From: Orientallactaga sibirica
Lineage: Eukaryota; Chordata; Mammalia; Rodentia; Dipodidae
Assembly (NCBI GenBank): GCA_036365145.1
Contig: JAEOAD010000420.1
Span: 62,001-126,000, forward strand
Reading direction: 5' to 3'
Length of the DNA stretch: 64,000 bases
Translations under genes and position numbers: made by a program
Shown here: positions 44,638 to 55,099 of the stretch, one piece after another
Position numbering within the stretch: position 1 is the stretch's first letter
How the letters are laid out: each line of letters opens with the position of its first letter
Notes under the pieces: model-generated
Databases searched by the model: none
What the model saw: the letters and a program-made list of their open reading frames with translations, nothing else
Told to the model about the DNA's origin: nothing

Positions 44638-47168
44638 CATATAAATTTTAAGATCATTTTTCAATTTCTGTAAAAAATTATGCTGATATTTTAATTGGTA
44701 TTGTGTTAAATCTGTATATTGCTTTTGGTAGATTTGCCATTTTCAAAATATTAATTCTACCTATACAGGAGCATGGGAAGATTCTCCATCTTCTCAAGTC
44801 TGCCTATATTTATTTCTTGAATGTTTTTATGTTTTAATTATATAGGTCTTTCACATCCTTGGCTAGTTTTATTCCAGTGTATTCAATTTTTTTTTTGTAC
44901 TATTGAAAATGGAATGGCCTCAATGATTTCTTTCTCTGTATATTTGTCCTTTGCATATATAAAAGATACTGATTCTTGTGCATTGATTTTTGTACCTTCC
45001 ACTTCTCTGAAGGAATTTATCACTTTTAGAAGTTTTGAGAAGGATATTTTTTGGTCACTTATATATAGGATCATGTCATCTGCACATAGGGCTAACTTGA
45101 CATCTTCCTTTCCAATTTGAATCCCTTTTATTTTGTTTTCCTATCTTACTGCTTGGGCTAGTATTTCTAGTACTATGTTGAAGAGCAGTTGTAAGAGTGG
45201 GCACCCTTGTCATGTTCCCTATCTCAGTGGGAACTCCTTGTCTTTTTCTTCATTAAGTATTATTTGGACTTTGGGAGCTTTATATATAGCCTTTATTGTG
45301 TTGAGATATAAACCCTCCATGAAGTGGTGTTGTGTTTTGTCAAAGGCCTTCTCTAAATCAATTGAGATGATCATTTGGCTCTTATGTTTCAGTTTATTTA
45401 TGTGGTGTAGGATGTTGACCAATTTCTGTATGTTAAACCATCCCTGCATCCTGGGATAAAACCTACTTGATCAAGGTGGATAATACTTTTGATGTGTTGT
45501 TGAATTTGTTTTGCAAGGATTTTGTTCTGGATCTCTGTATCTCAGTTCATTAGGGATATAGTTCTATAATTTTCTTTCCTTGTTGCATCTCTGTCTGCTT
45601 TTAGTATGAGGGTGATGCTAGCTTCATAAAAGGAGTCAGGGAGAATTCCCTGGTTTCCACTTATACAGAACAGATTATGAAAAATTGGTTTCAGTTCCTC
45701 AATGAAAGTTTGGTAGAATTCAGCTGAGAAGCCATTCTGTCCTGGACTTTTCTTTTGGGGGAGGTTTTTGATTAATTTTTCCATCTCCATTGATGTGATA
45801 GGTTTGTTTGGGAGATTAATCTGCTCCAAGTTTAGTTTTGGTAGGTGGTATGTGTCTAGGAATAGTCCATTTATTCTAGATTATTTAATTTTGTAGAGTA
45901 GATGTTTTGAAAGTATGCCCTGATGATTCTTCTAATTTTATTGATGTCTGTTGTGATCTCTACTTCTTTATGTTTTTCCAGTGCCTTTAGGTGGAAAGTC
46001 AGGTTATTAAGTTGGAATCTCTGTCTTTTAATGGAGGCATTTAGGGCTATGAATTTTCCCCTTATTAATGCCTTCATTGTGTCCCATAAGTTTTGGTAGG
46101 TTGTGTTTTCATTATTAATCAATTCTATGAATTTTATAATTTCTTTTTTTTTTATTTCTCCAGGAGCTGGTACAGTTCTTGATATGTCTCTTGTTGTTAA
46201 TTTCTAGCTTTAAAGCATTATGATATGATGTGATGCAGGAAGTTACTTCAATTTTCCTGACTTTATGAAGGCACACTTTATGGCCTAATATATGCCCAAT
46301 TTTGGAGACAGTTCCATGGACTGATGAGAAGGATATGCATTCTGTAGACTTAGGGTGGAAAGTTATGTAGATATCCATTAGGTCTAGTTGATCCATGATG
46401 TTGTTGAGCTCTATTAATTCCCTGTGTATTGATGATCTGTCTATTGATGATAGTGGAGTATTTAAGACTCTGACTATGATGGTGTTGGTTTATTTCTTTT
46501 ATTATCATTGAGTAGATTTTGTTTCATATACTGTGGTGCATCTGTGTTTGGCACATAAATATTTATGATTGTGATGTGCTCATGTTGGATCAATCCCTTG
46601 ATGAGTAAGAAGTGGCCTTCTTTGTCCTTTTTGATTACTTTTAGTTTGAAGTGAATTGTATCAGATATTAATATAGCAACACCTGCTTGTTTTTATGTCC
46701 ATTTGCTTTGAATATCATTTTCCAACTTTTCACCCTGAGGAGGTGTCTATCTTTAGTGGTGAGGTGCATTTCATGAAGACAAGCACATAGAAGGGTCCAG
46801 ATTTTGGATCCATCCTGATAACCAGTGTCTTTTGATGGGTGAGTTAAGACCATTAATATTTAAGGTTATTACTCTGAGGTTTGAATTAAGCCTGCCATGA
46901 TGTGGTGTTTTATCAGGTTTGGGGCTTTCTTGTATTTTGTACTATGTTGTGCCTGGTCTAATTTTTGTTATTGTGATCTTCTTCTTGTTGGCTTTTGAGA
47001 ATGGTTGTTTGACTGCTCTGTGTGGAGTATTCCCTCAAGTATTCTCTGCAGATTAGGCTTTGTGTTCATATAGTCATGGAGTTGACATTTTTCATGGAGG
47101 GATACTTTTGCTTGGCAGAGTATGTTGGGTTGGAAGCCATAGTTTTTCAGACTTTGAAGTGTTCTATT

Positions 47169-47480
47169 CTAGGACCTTCTGGCTTTCAGGGATTCCATTG
47201 AGAAATATAATGTGATTTTGATGGGATTGCCTTTGTATGTTGTGAATTGTTTCTCTCTTGTTGCTTTTAAGACTCTCTTGTTGTTTTCATTCTTAAGAGT
47301 TTTAACTATGATGTGTCTTGGAGAGTTTCTTCTTTGGTCTTGTCTGTTTGGTGTTCTGTGGGCTTCTTTTGTCTGGATGGGCCTCTCTTTTAAGATATTT
47401 GGAAACTTTTCTTCAATAATTTTGTTGAATATGGTCTCTATGCCTCTGGACTTGATATCTTCTCCTTCTGGTATACCCAT
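47169..47480 (-). pseudogene. L1 ORF1 C-terminal fragment
   Basis: This frame encodes a 103-residue piece of the L1 ORF1 RNA-binding protein, including RPIQTKEAHRTPNRQDQRR, HIIVKTLKNENNKRVLKATR and NPIKITLYFSMESLKARR. These belong to the RRM and C-terminal domain. The N-terminal coiled coil is separated from it by later insertions, so it cannot form a complete protein. Confidence 0.7.
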
Positions 47481-48084
47481 AAACAGGATATTTGCTCATT
47501 AAAGGGTGTCCCACATTTCCCTCATATTCTGTTCACATGATTTTTTAAACTTAGCAAAGTTTTTGGAGTCCTGATAAATTTCTTCTGACCTTGTCTTCCA
47601 GGTCAGAGGTTGTGTCTTCCACATGAGTAACTCTGTTGGTAAGTGTTCCTAGGGAAGTTTCTATAATTTATATTTGATTTTTGTTTTCTTTTGTATATTT
47701 GTTTATATCTGTAAAAATTATTTAATAGATGCACATTTAATACATTACATAAATGTACCATAGCCAATTCATTCATCACCCTTTTGGCTAAGCATTTAAG
47801 TCATTTCCAGGTTACCATAACAAGAAAAACTTTGGAATATACAGTTTTCCAAGCCAGTTCCTAAGATTATCCCACCTTCCTTCCATAAGAAATCCTTGAA
47901 TGAATTTTTCTCCTAGGCATCTAGAATACTTTTTTTTTTTAGAAAAAAATCTTTTTATTGACAATTTTCATGCATGTACATGATGTATTTTGATCAGAAT
48001 ACTCTTATTACTTCTTTAGCCTCCCCTCCTCTGCCTCTTCCACTGAACTCTTTTTTTTTTCCAACTAGTCCCTCTTAAAATTTC

Positions 48085-48088
48085 TTTT

Positions 48089-48130
<42 letters not shown>

Positions 48131-48273
48131 GTTTTGCGAGGTAGGGTCTCACTCTGGTCCAGGCTGACCTGGAATTAACTATGTAGTCTCAGGGTGGCCT
48201 CGAACTCTCGGCGAATCTCCTACCTCTGCCTCCCGAGTGCTGGGATTAAAGGCATGCGCCACCACTCCCGGCT
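48085..48273 (-). mobile_element. B1-like SINE, young
   Basis: Antisense with a long uninterrupted T run (about 42 bases), then GCGAGGTAGGGTCTCACTCT, CTCTGCCTCCCGAGTGCTGG and CACCACTCCCGGC. The long pure tail suggests recent insertion. Confidence 0.9.
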
Positions 48274-48329
48274 TCTTTTTAGTTTTTGAAATGGATTTTA
48301 TACTCAGTCATTGGAACACTGGGACAAAA

Positions 48330-48775
48330 AGATATTAATTTTTTGACAACTTCTATACTTACAGACAATTAACCATGATATTTCCCTACCCTCCCCCTAT
48401 TCCCCTTCAGAACTCCATTCTCCATCATATCCTCTCCGTTAGTCTTTCTTTTAATTTGATGTCATCATATTTTTCTCCTATTATAAGGGTCATATGAAGG
48501 TATTGCTAGGCACTGGGAAGTAGTGGATAGAGAGGCCAAGTTCTGTCTGGACAGTTCTTTGTAAGGAATCGTACCCTTCCTTTGGCTCTTACATTCTTTT
48601 CACCACCTTGTCCTCAATGGACCATGAGCCTTGAAGGGTGTGATAAAGATGTTTCAGTGCTGGACACTCCTGTGTCCCTTCTTCTCAGCACTATGTTGCC
48701 TTTTGGGTTATCCTAGTGGTCATCACCATTTGATAAGAGAACCTTCTCTGACAGTATAATTAATATATGAATATG
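48330..48775 (-). mobile_element. L1 3' end fragment, second subfamily
   Basis: It is nearly colinear with 57560-57955 (TTGACAACTTCTATACTTA, ACTCCATTCTCCATCATAT, GTTTCAGTGCTGGACACTCC). It is inserted in the ORF1 region of the long minus-strand L1. Confidence 0.6.
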
Positions 48776-49334
48776 AACATTTTGTGTAGTGCTTTCAGGG
48801 CAGTTTAGTGGGAATTATATATATATAGCCAGACAAGTCTAGCATTTTCTTCAATCAAGTTAAGCTTTCTGTCAAAAGCTAAATGCTCTAGGAGATGATT
48901 TTGTTCAATTTAATTGATACAATTGTTGGTATTTGATGGTTTGCTTCCAATTTAGCAATTCCTTTGACTAGGGTCTCATTGGTTGTTTTGTTTTCATTTT
49001 GGGAATGAATTTCTGTGGATTTCCTATGATTTTATCGGAGGCTTCTATTGTAGGACTAGGCATTCTTGGTGGAGATCTCTCAGTTTTCTAATTTTCATTG
49101 GCTTTTGTGCATTGTTTTCTATCCATTTTAGGAAGACTTTATTTTATTGAGGAGGGAGTAAGTTTTTGACCTTGGACCAGAACATGTTCTGACTCATGTA
49201 AAGAGGCACCCAGTGGCCAGTTGGTATTCCAGAGCAAAAGGCCTGATTTCTCACCTCTTACATGGAACAAGCCTCCCAAGCAAGGTACAACTGGACTTAC
49301 CAGGACTAAGGGGCTGTGAAGAGCAAGGGAGTAG

Positions 49335-49771
49335 GGATCTTACCTCCTTATTCTCTGTTGCACCCTCCAGCACACAGACTGGCTCAAGGAACTTGGACCA
49401 GGGAACTGGAAGGAGCCAGGAAGGAAGGGGTCTGGCCTACTCACTCACACCATGGTCTGAGCAAGGAACCCAGACTAGGGAGATGGGTGGATCCCAGAAA
49501 CTGTGGTCTGGCCTACTCACTCCAGATCACTGTTCCTGACTGCCTGCCTGCACGCAGACTGGAGCAGGCAACCCAGATCAGGGAGGTAGGAGGAACCTGG
49601 AAACAGGCATCTGGCCTACTCATTCCAGACCTCTACTGATGCCTACACACTTTCCAAGCAGGGAACTCAGACAGGGGAGGTGGGAGGAGCATGGAAATGG
49701 ACTGACTTACTCACACCAGTCCATGGTGCTGCCCACACACTGTCCGTATAGGGAACTTATACTGGGGAGCT
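49335..49771 (-). repeat. Tandem units at the L1 5' end, monomer-like
   Basis: Imperfect direct repeats start CTGGCCTACTCACTC or similar at about 49432, 49508, 49611 and 49702, with an earlier unit near 49335. Unit length varies from about 70 to 103 bp, and each carries a GGAACCCAGAC..GGGAGGTGGGAGGA core. They lie where L1 promoter monomers would lie for the minus-strand L1. Confidence 0.5.
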
Positions 49772-49775
49772 GGAG

Positions 49776-51012
49776 TTTTCTGTTTTTATTTTATTTATTT
49801 ATTTATTTATTTTTAATCAGCCAGTGGTCCCTCACACTTAGGTCCATATGTCTTTTAGGTAATGCAAACTAGATTTAAACTACTTCAACAGCTGTCAGAA
49901 AGGAGTGGGTTTTTATTGAAAGATTCACATTTGCTAAAGTTTTGTAACACATTCATTATCACAGAGAGGGAGGATGCTACTGGAATTCAAACCAGGGATA
50001 ATCATAAACCCTTATATGTATATGATGGTTCTCTTTCTACTTCTGTAAGGAAGTGTAGATTCCCAGTGTCAACAAGATGGGCTTCCTCCACCCTTTCAAG
50101 AAAGTATTTACTCTGGTGTGAATCAAACGGGCCTCTTTCCACCTCTTCAAGGAAACATGGAATCCAGTGGGAATTGGATGGATCTCTTGCCACCTCTGCA
50201 AGAAGTAGGGACTCATGTTTTAGAAGTACAGTTTATGCATAAAATATTAGCAACTTGTATTTTTCATACTTTGCAAATACATTAATAGTTTTGTAGCAAA
50301 TAGAGGGCTAAAAATGGGTTAGACTTAATAGGTCACTGATAAACATATTACATGTGCTTTTTATTCAATTATATCACACAATGTATAAATGGCAATTAGT
50401 TCATTATCTGAGTCTCTAATATTTTTAAAACAGGACTGATGTTGTTACCTTTTTGCTGCTGGCACAAAGCACCTGAGCAAAAGCAACTGTGAAGGAAAAG
50501 AGTTTATTTATGGTTTACAGTCTTAAGGAGAAGCTCTGTGATGGCAGGGGAAAGGATGGCATGAATAGAGTCTGAGCTATGACAGACACTATAATCTGGT
50601 ACTCTTTTTTAATACAGCTCTGAAAAAATATCATACAGATTGTCAATAGATAAGACATTTAATCATACTCCTATCAGTAACTGATTCATCTTTATTTAAT
50701 AAATTTGCATACAACATGAATAAGATGCCTGGATTAATAATTTTGGGAAAAGACCTTGCTGGAATGCAAAGATATTTTACATTTTTGGATGTATTGCTTT
50801 GTTTGGAGTGTTTCATGGTTTGACATCAAATGATGATCAAAGCTCAAAAACCACCATATCCACTAGTTACAGTCTGTTATGCTTTAACAAATTTCTAAAC
50901 TTGAAACATTGATGAAGCACTTGAGGATTATAACATTGATATGCTTCTCATGAATTTGGCAGCCCTTTATTCATGAAAGGACTTTGAACCCAGCAATTTT
51001 AAATGTAAAAAT
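49776..51012. other. Intergenic DNA right of the L1
   Basis: A TTTA-rich tract at about 49787-49815 is followed by sequence with three imperfect repeats of a GGAA..TGG(A/G)TTCC-like motif at about 50030-50210. There is no gene. A partial dispersed repeat lies at 50444-50600. Confidence 0.35.
50444..50600 (+). mobile_element. Second copy of the GTTACC-type interspersed repeat, partial
   Basis: It starts GTTACCTTTTTGCTGCTGGC and shares CAAAGCACCTGAGC-, TTTACAGTCT- and GATGGCAGGGGAAAG-like blocks with the repeat at 25742-26075. It is truncated on the right. Confidence 0.4.
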
Positions 51013-51247
51013 TATATATATATTTGAGAGAGAGGGGAGAGAGGACAGAGAGAGAATTGGCACTTTGGTACTCCAGGGCCGGAGACACTGCAGTTGAACT
51101 CCAGACACTTGTGCCTCCTTGTGGGCATATACAATCTTGTGCCAGCCTCACCTTTGTGAGTCTGGCTAACTTGGGATCTGGAGAGTAGATTATGCATGCG
51201 TAGGCTATTCAGGCAAGCACCTAAATTGCTAAGCCATCTCTCCAACC
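51013..51247 (-). mobile_element. tRNA-derived SINE
   Basis: Antisense: GAACTCCAGACACTTGTGCC, TGTGAGTCTGGCTAACTTGG, CTAAGCCATCTCTCCAACCC. Confidence 0.8.
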
Positions 51248-51252
51248 CTAAA

Positions 51253-51410
51253 ATGTGTAAATATTTTTATTCATTTGCAAGGAGAGAAGAGAGAGAGAGA
51301 GAGAGAATGAGTTAGTAACAAGACCTCCTGCTCTACTTTGTGCTTCTGGGATTTTTTGTGGTTAATGGGAATCCAACCTTTAATCACTGATCCAGCTTTA
51401 AGCTTGCTCA
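51253..51410 (-). mobile_element. tRNA-derived SINE, degraded
   Basis: Antisense remnants: GAGAGAGAGAGAGAATGAG, then CTACTTTGTGCTTCTGGGA, AATGGGAATCCAACC. Confidence 0.5.
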
Positions 51411-51457
51411 AATTTGTAAATTATATTTAAATTATTACTTTCCAGGTGCAGGTTGCA

Positions 51458-51458
<1 letters not shown>

Positions 51459-51488
<30 letters not shown>

Positions 51489-51693
51489 TGTATGTATTTA
51501 CTTGCAAGCACAGAGAGGGATAGAGACACACAGAGAAAGAATGGTCCTGCCAGGCCTCTTGCCACTGCAAATAACCTCCAGATGCAAACACCACTTTGTT
51601 CATCTGGCTTTACATATGGGTACTAGAGAATCTAGTCTGGAATGTCAGGCTTTGCAAGCCAGCACTTTAGTTGCTGAGGTATGTCTCCAGCCC
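51459..51693 (-). mobile_element. tRNA-derived SINE with a (TATG)n tail
   Basis: About nine TATG units (51459-51496) replace the usual tail. The body reads AGATGCAAACACCACTTTGT and ends GAGGTATGTCTCCAGCCCCC. Confidence 0.8.
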
Positions 51694-52656
51694 CCAAAAT
51701 TAACTAGTTTGTTTTCTTTTATTTTGTACACTTGATAGCTGAAAAATAGTCACAAGAAGAGTAATGGTTCATAACTTATAAGATAGAATACTGTTTTGGT
51801 GTGGGAGAGTTGTAGGTTTGGTGTTACAATGACTTAATTATGTGAGAATATTGAAAATATACTGAAAGTAATGTATTTGAGTATCCATTTACTTTTATCA
51901 ACCTTTAAAGGTAGCCTGTATATTTGAGTGACAACCTGAATGAATCCAAATGTAGAAACAGAATGACATTGTGTAAAATAAGATAAATTATCTGAACACA
52001 GGCAGATAACATCCTACTCAGCATGGAAAAAGCAAAAGCTTTTCTTCTGAGGTCTTAAAAAGAATATGATGCCTGTACTTGCCACATTGATGAAAAAGTA
52101 CTAGAAATAATAGTCACAGCAAGTAAGATAAAGGAATAAAAAAACAGTCAATTTAGAAATGAAAATTACCTTTGTTTAAAATTATATAATCTGAGGCATA
52201 GAAAATCATAGACTCTATTTAAAAGCTGCCTCAACTTAGAAATTTAGTAGTTTCAAAAATAATCAATGTGAAAAAGTCAGAATACATGCTAGCTGCAAAT
52301 TAGGTAATATTTTCTTCACATTTTTTTTCCAATAAAATATCTTTTTCCAAAAAAGTATATTGTATAGATCAGTATATTTTTCCAATAAAGTATAAACATA
52401 GAATTAAATGTAACTGAAATACTTAAACTCTATCTCATAAATTATAGACTAAAATTGAGGACATTAAAATGGAAAAGTATTCCATTCTCATTCAATGGAA
52501 GAATGAGTGTTGTTAAATGTTTACATACCACAAAGTGAATTGCAGTGATATCTTTATAACATTTTGTGCATTAAATATTCATGGCAAAATGATGAAGGAA
52601 ATGAGAGAATGTGTATGAGAAGGCCTGGATATCCTTTTAACTACTTTAATTAGTAT
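51694..52656. other. Unique AT-rich DNA downstream of OR5AS1-like
   Basis: No coding signal. It contains TTTTCCAATAAA(G/A)TAT repeated three times at about 52326-52394, which would supply no minus-strand poly(A) signal. Confidence 0.4.
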
Positions 52657-53595
52657 TCATTTGAAAATTCCTTTTCTTTCAATTAATTTTTGGAGGGAAT
52701 TTTTCACATCCTTGTTTCTGAAGCTATAAATTATTGGGTTCAGCATAGGAAAGACAACAGTGTAAAACAGGGACACTACCTTGTCAGTGTCCGGGGAGTA
52801 GCTGGTGGTAGGACGCAAGTACATGAACAGGAGTGTGCCATAGAATAAGGTGACCGCTGTGAGATGGGAGGCGCAGGTGGAGAAGGTTTTGGTTCTGCCA
52901 CTAGAGGATCTGATACTCAGAACAGTGGCGAGGATGCAGAGGTAAGAGACCAGTACCACCGCAAAGGTGCTCAGCTGGATGGTGCCACATAAAGAAAAGA
53001 GCAGAAGCTCATTGATGTGGGTATCCGCACATGACAAAGCAAGGAGCGGTGGAATGTCACAGAAAAAGTGGTTGACAATATTCGATCCACAAAAAGGCAG
53101 CCTAAATGTGAGGGATACGTGCACCAGTGAAGTCATGCTCCCACTACAATATGCCAAGGCAACCAGGCTGAGGGAGACTTTCCGAGACACCAGTGTAGGG
53201 TAGCGCAGTGGCTTACAGATGGCCGCATAGCGGTCATAGGCCATGGCAGCCAGGATAAGACACTCGGCATCCGCAAAGCAAGCAAAGAAAAACATCTGTA
53301 TGGCACAAGCACAGAAAGCGATGCTCTTCCTAGAAGCTAAGAAGTTCGCCAGCATTTTGGGAGCAATCGCTGTGGAATAGCTTACGTCTAAGAAGGACAA
53401 ATTACTGAGAAAGTAATACATGGGGGTTTGAAGGCTGGAGTCAGTGTTGACTAAGATGATTAAACCCATGTTTCCCACCACAGTTAAGGCATATACGATG
53501 AGAAATACCAAGAAGAGTGTGACTCTGAATGGCAGGTATTCTGTGAATCCAACAAATATGAACTCTGGTGGCATGGTAGAGTTTCTCCACGGCAT
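52657..53595 (-). CDS. OR5AS1: Olfactory receptor, OR5AS1-like
   Basis: This is an intact 312-codon odorant receptor frame. It has NST glycosylation at residues 5-7, [18 protein letters not shown] at 14-31, [16 protein letters not shown] at 55-70, MAYDRYAAI at 118-126, [11 protein letters not shown] at 182-192, [10 protein letters not shown] at 236-245 and [17 protein letters not shown] at 283-299. The unusual DRYAAI in place of DRYVAI, the [11 protein letters not shown] stretch and the SFRNKDVKN tail all agree with my memory of human OR5AS1, so orthology is likely. The human protein as I recall it carries a longer C-terminal tail; this one ends at ERKGIFK. It is predicted to be a Golf-coupled receptor of olfactory cilia, ligand unknown. 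It lies between the L1-rich block and a segment homologous to 23.8-31.4 kb. No broken features were seen. Confidence 0.94.
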   Translation of the reverse strand: MPWRNSTMPPEFIFVGFTEYLPFRVTLFLVFLIVYALTVVGNMGLIILVNTDSSLQTPMYYFLSNLSFLDVSYSTAIAPKMLANFLASRKSIAFCACAIQMFFFACFADAECLILAAMAYDRYAAICKPLRYPTLVSRKVSLSLVALAYCSGSMTSLVHVSLTFRLPFCGSNIVNHFFCDIPPLLALSCADTHINELLLFSLCGTIQLSTFAVVLVSYLCILATVLSIRSSSGRTKTFSTCASHLTAVTLFYGTLLFMYLRPTTSYSPDTDKVVSLFYTVVFPMLNPIIYSFRNKDVKNSLQKLIERKGIFK

Positions 53596-53665
53596 CTTAG
53601 GTTTCTTGTTTTCCTGTTGGCAATAGATGAACTTTATTTTTTCTTCTAAGGAAGAAAAAAGAAGG
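53596..53665 (-). promoter_or_regulatory. Splice acceptor and 5' leader of the OR5AS1-like gene
   Basis: On the minus strand a pyrimidine tract CTTCTTTTTTCTTCCTTAG ends in an AG at 53646-53647. This gives a 50-base leader before the ATG, as is typical for the coding exon of an OR gene. Confidence 0.6.
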
Positions 53666-54243
53666 TAAATAAAATCACATATATGTCCACGTCTATCTAG
53701 TTCAAAAGAGGGAGAGTGAGTGGTGAAAAGAGTGGGTCATGAAATGCCATGTAATATGAAAGCAGAAGAGAGGACTATCTGGTGGAGGACTGGGACCAGT
53801 GAGTGAAGGAGGGGTGGATGAGAATTGTGTTGCCAGGCATATGAAAGTGTTTAGTGAAGCCATAACATTGTTTGATAACTTTAAAGAAATAATAAACATT
53901 TCATATATTTCATTTTTGTGACATTATTTTTGGTTTTATTTGTTTAAAGAAGACAATTATAAGTGATTGATTTCTGAACGATATCACTTAGAAGGGGTGG
54001 TTTCATGAAGCCATAAAATTTTGCTATTTTACCTGGCATTAGGTCACGAATGTGGCTCATGTCTGTAGGTCAAGAAGGATAATAAAAGTTTGCAAAATCT
54101 TTAAGGACACATCTCTATCTTTAGGATCCAAAGGTCACATTCAACCATGTAAAGACCAGGGGAAATTTGAAGATGCTCTCAATAACATATGTGCACATCA
54201 TTCACTGACAAGTATCTTTGGCTATGGAACAAGAAGCTAATGG

Positions 54244-54471
54244 AGGGCTGGAGAGATGGTTTAGCGGTTAAGGCGCCTGCCTGCCTCCTAAGCCTAAAAA
54301 CGCTGGTTCCAATCTCCAGCGGTTCCAATCTCCAGGTCCCATGGTTAGCCAGATGCAGTGACTCAAGGGCTCAATGCCACACTTGACCACAAGGGGGCAC
54401 ACGCATCTGGATTTTGTTCGCAGCAGCTGAGAGACTGCTGGCGTGTCCATCTCTATCTGTCTCCCTCTCCC

Positions 54472-54511
<40 letters not shown>

Positions 54512-54530
54512 AAAAAAAAAAAAAAAAGAA
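54244..54530 (+). mobile_element. tRNA-derived SINE, young
   Basis: GGGCTGGAGAGATGGTTTAG, ACCACAAGGGGGCACACGCA, a long CT run and a pure A run. A 16-base GCGGTTCCAATCTCCA-like stretch is tandemly repeated near 54303-54332. Confidence 0.9.
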
Positions 54531-54769
54531 GAAGAAGAAGAAGCTAATGGAATGATGTAGTGTAGACTGTAGAGTACCACAGTCCTGCAAGAGTGACTGG
54601 ATTTAAATACTGACTTTGCTGCTCTCTGTTTGTGTGATCTCAGTGCACTCACTTAACCACTTTTTGAGAAAACAATAGATGATTAGATGACCTTAAAAGA
54701 CACTATATGTGCATTTTATAAAAAAAACCTATACAAATTAAAAGTAAAATGACTGGGTTTGTTTTATTA

Positions 54770-54980
54770 TTTTATATTTTATTTTTATTTATTTATTTGA
54801 CAGAAAGAAAGAGGGAGGGAGAGAGATAATGGGCATGCCAGGGCCTCCAGCCACTGCAAACGAATTCCAGACACATGCACCACTTTCTGCATCTGGCTTA
54901 CATGGGTCCTGGGGAATCAAACCTGGGTCCTTTGGCTTTGCAAGCAAATGCCTTAACTGCTAAGCCATACCTCCAGCACT
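54770..54980 (-). mobile_element. tRNA-derived SINE
   Basis: Antisense: GATAATGGGCATGCCAGGGC, ACTTTCTGCATCTGGCTTAC, CTAAGCCATACCTCCAGCAC. Confidence 0.85.
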
Positions 54981-55099
54981 GTTTTTATTTTTTTAATCAT
55001 TATTGACCTTGAAATATCCACACAGTTATTATGGTTCTTTTTGTCTTTGATTTCATATATAAATATAGTATAGTTTCTTATAAAGATAGTAATTTCTGT

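Larger units (their letters stand above)
43100..46400 (-). pseudogene. L1 ORF2 remnant (reverse transcriptase and C-terminal region)
   Basis: Open pieces at 45871-46122, 45542-45829, 45219-45449, 44883-45074 and 43707-44102 form one colinear ORF2 split by frameshifts and insertions. They show the fingers motif SPGQNGFSAEFYQ, the palm motif DLEKAFDKTQ and the catalytic ADD followed by MILYISD, then the C-terminal RWIKDLNIRPKTLQVLEEN. The catalytic aspartates are still present but the reading frame is lost. The endonuclease part (46.4-46.9 kb) is badly decayed. Confidence 0.7.
41655..49775 (-). mobile_element. Long LINE-1 (L1), minus strand, interrupted and inactive
   Basis: From right to left it shows tandem 5' units (about 49335-49771), an ORF1 N-terminal region (about 48.78-49.14 kb), an ORF1 C-terminal region (47.17-47.50 kb; NPIKITLYFSMESLKARR), ORF2 with a reverse transcriptase (KKSPGQNGFSAEFYQ near 45.75 kb, DLEKAFDKTQHHF near 45.34 kb, ALCADDMILY near 45.08 kb), the ORF2 C-terminal region (WWWTNWMTIYRKMKLNP near 44.0 kb; down to about 43.1 kb) and a long 3' UTR to about 41.65 kb. 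Both ORFs carry stops and frameshifts. Later insertions split it: a SINE and an AAT repeat at 44.2-44.64 kb and several elements at 47.65-48.78 kb. Confidence 0.75.

Noticed and set aside
52967..53203. Plus-strand open frame opposite the OR5AS1-like gene
   Set aside because: It is a shadow of the conserved OR coding sequence on the other strand and has no independent support.
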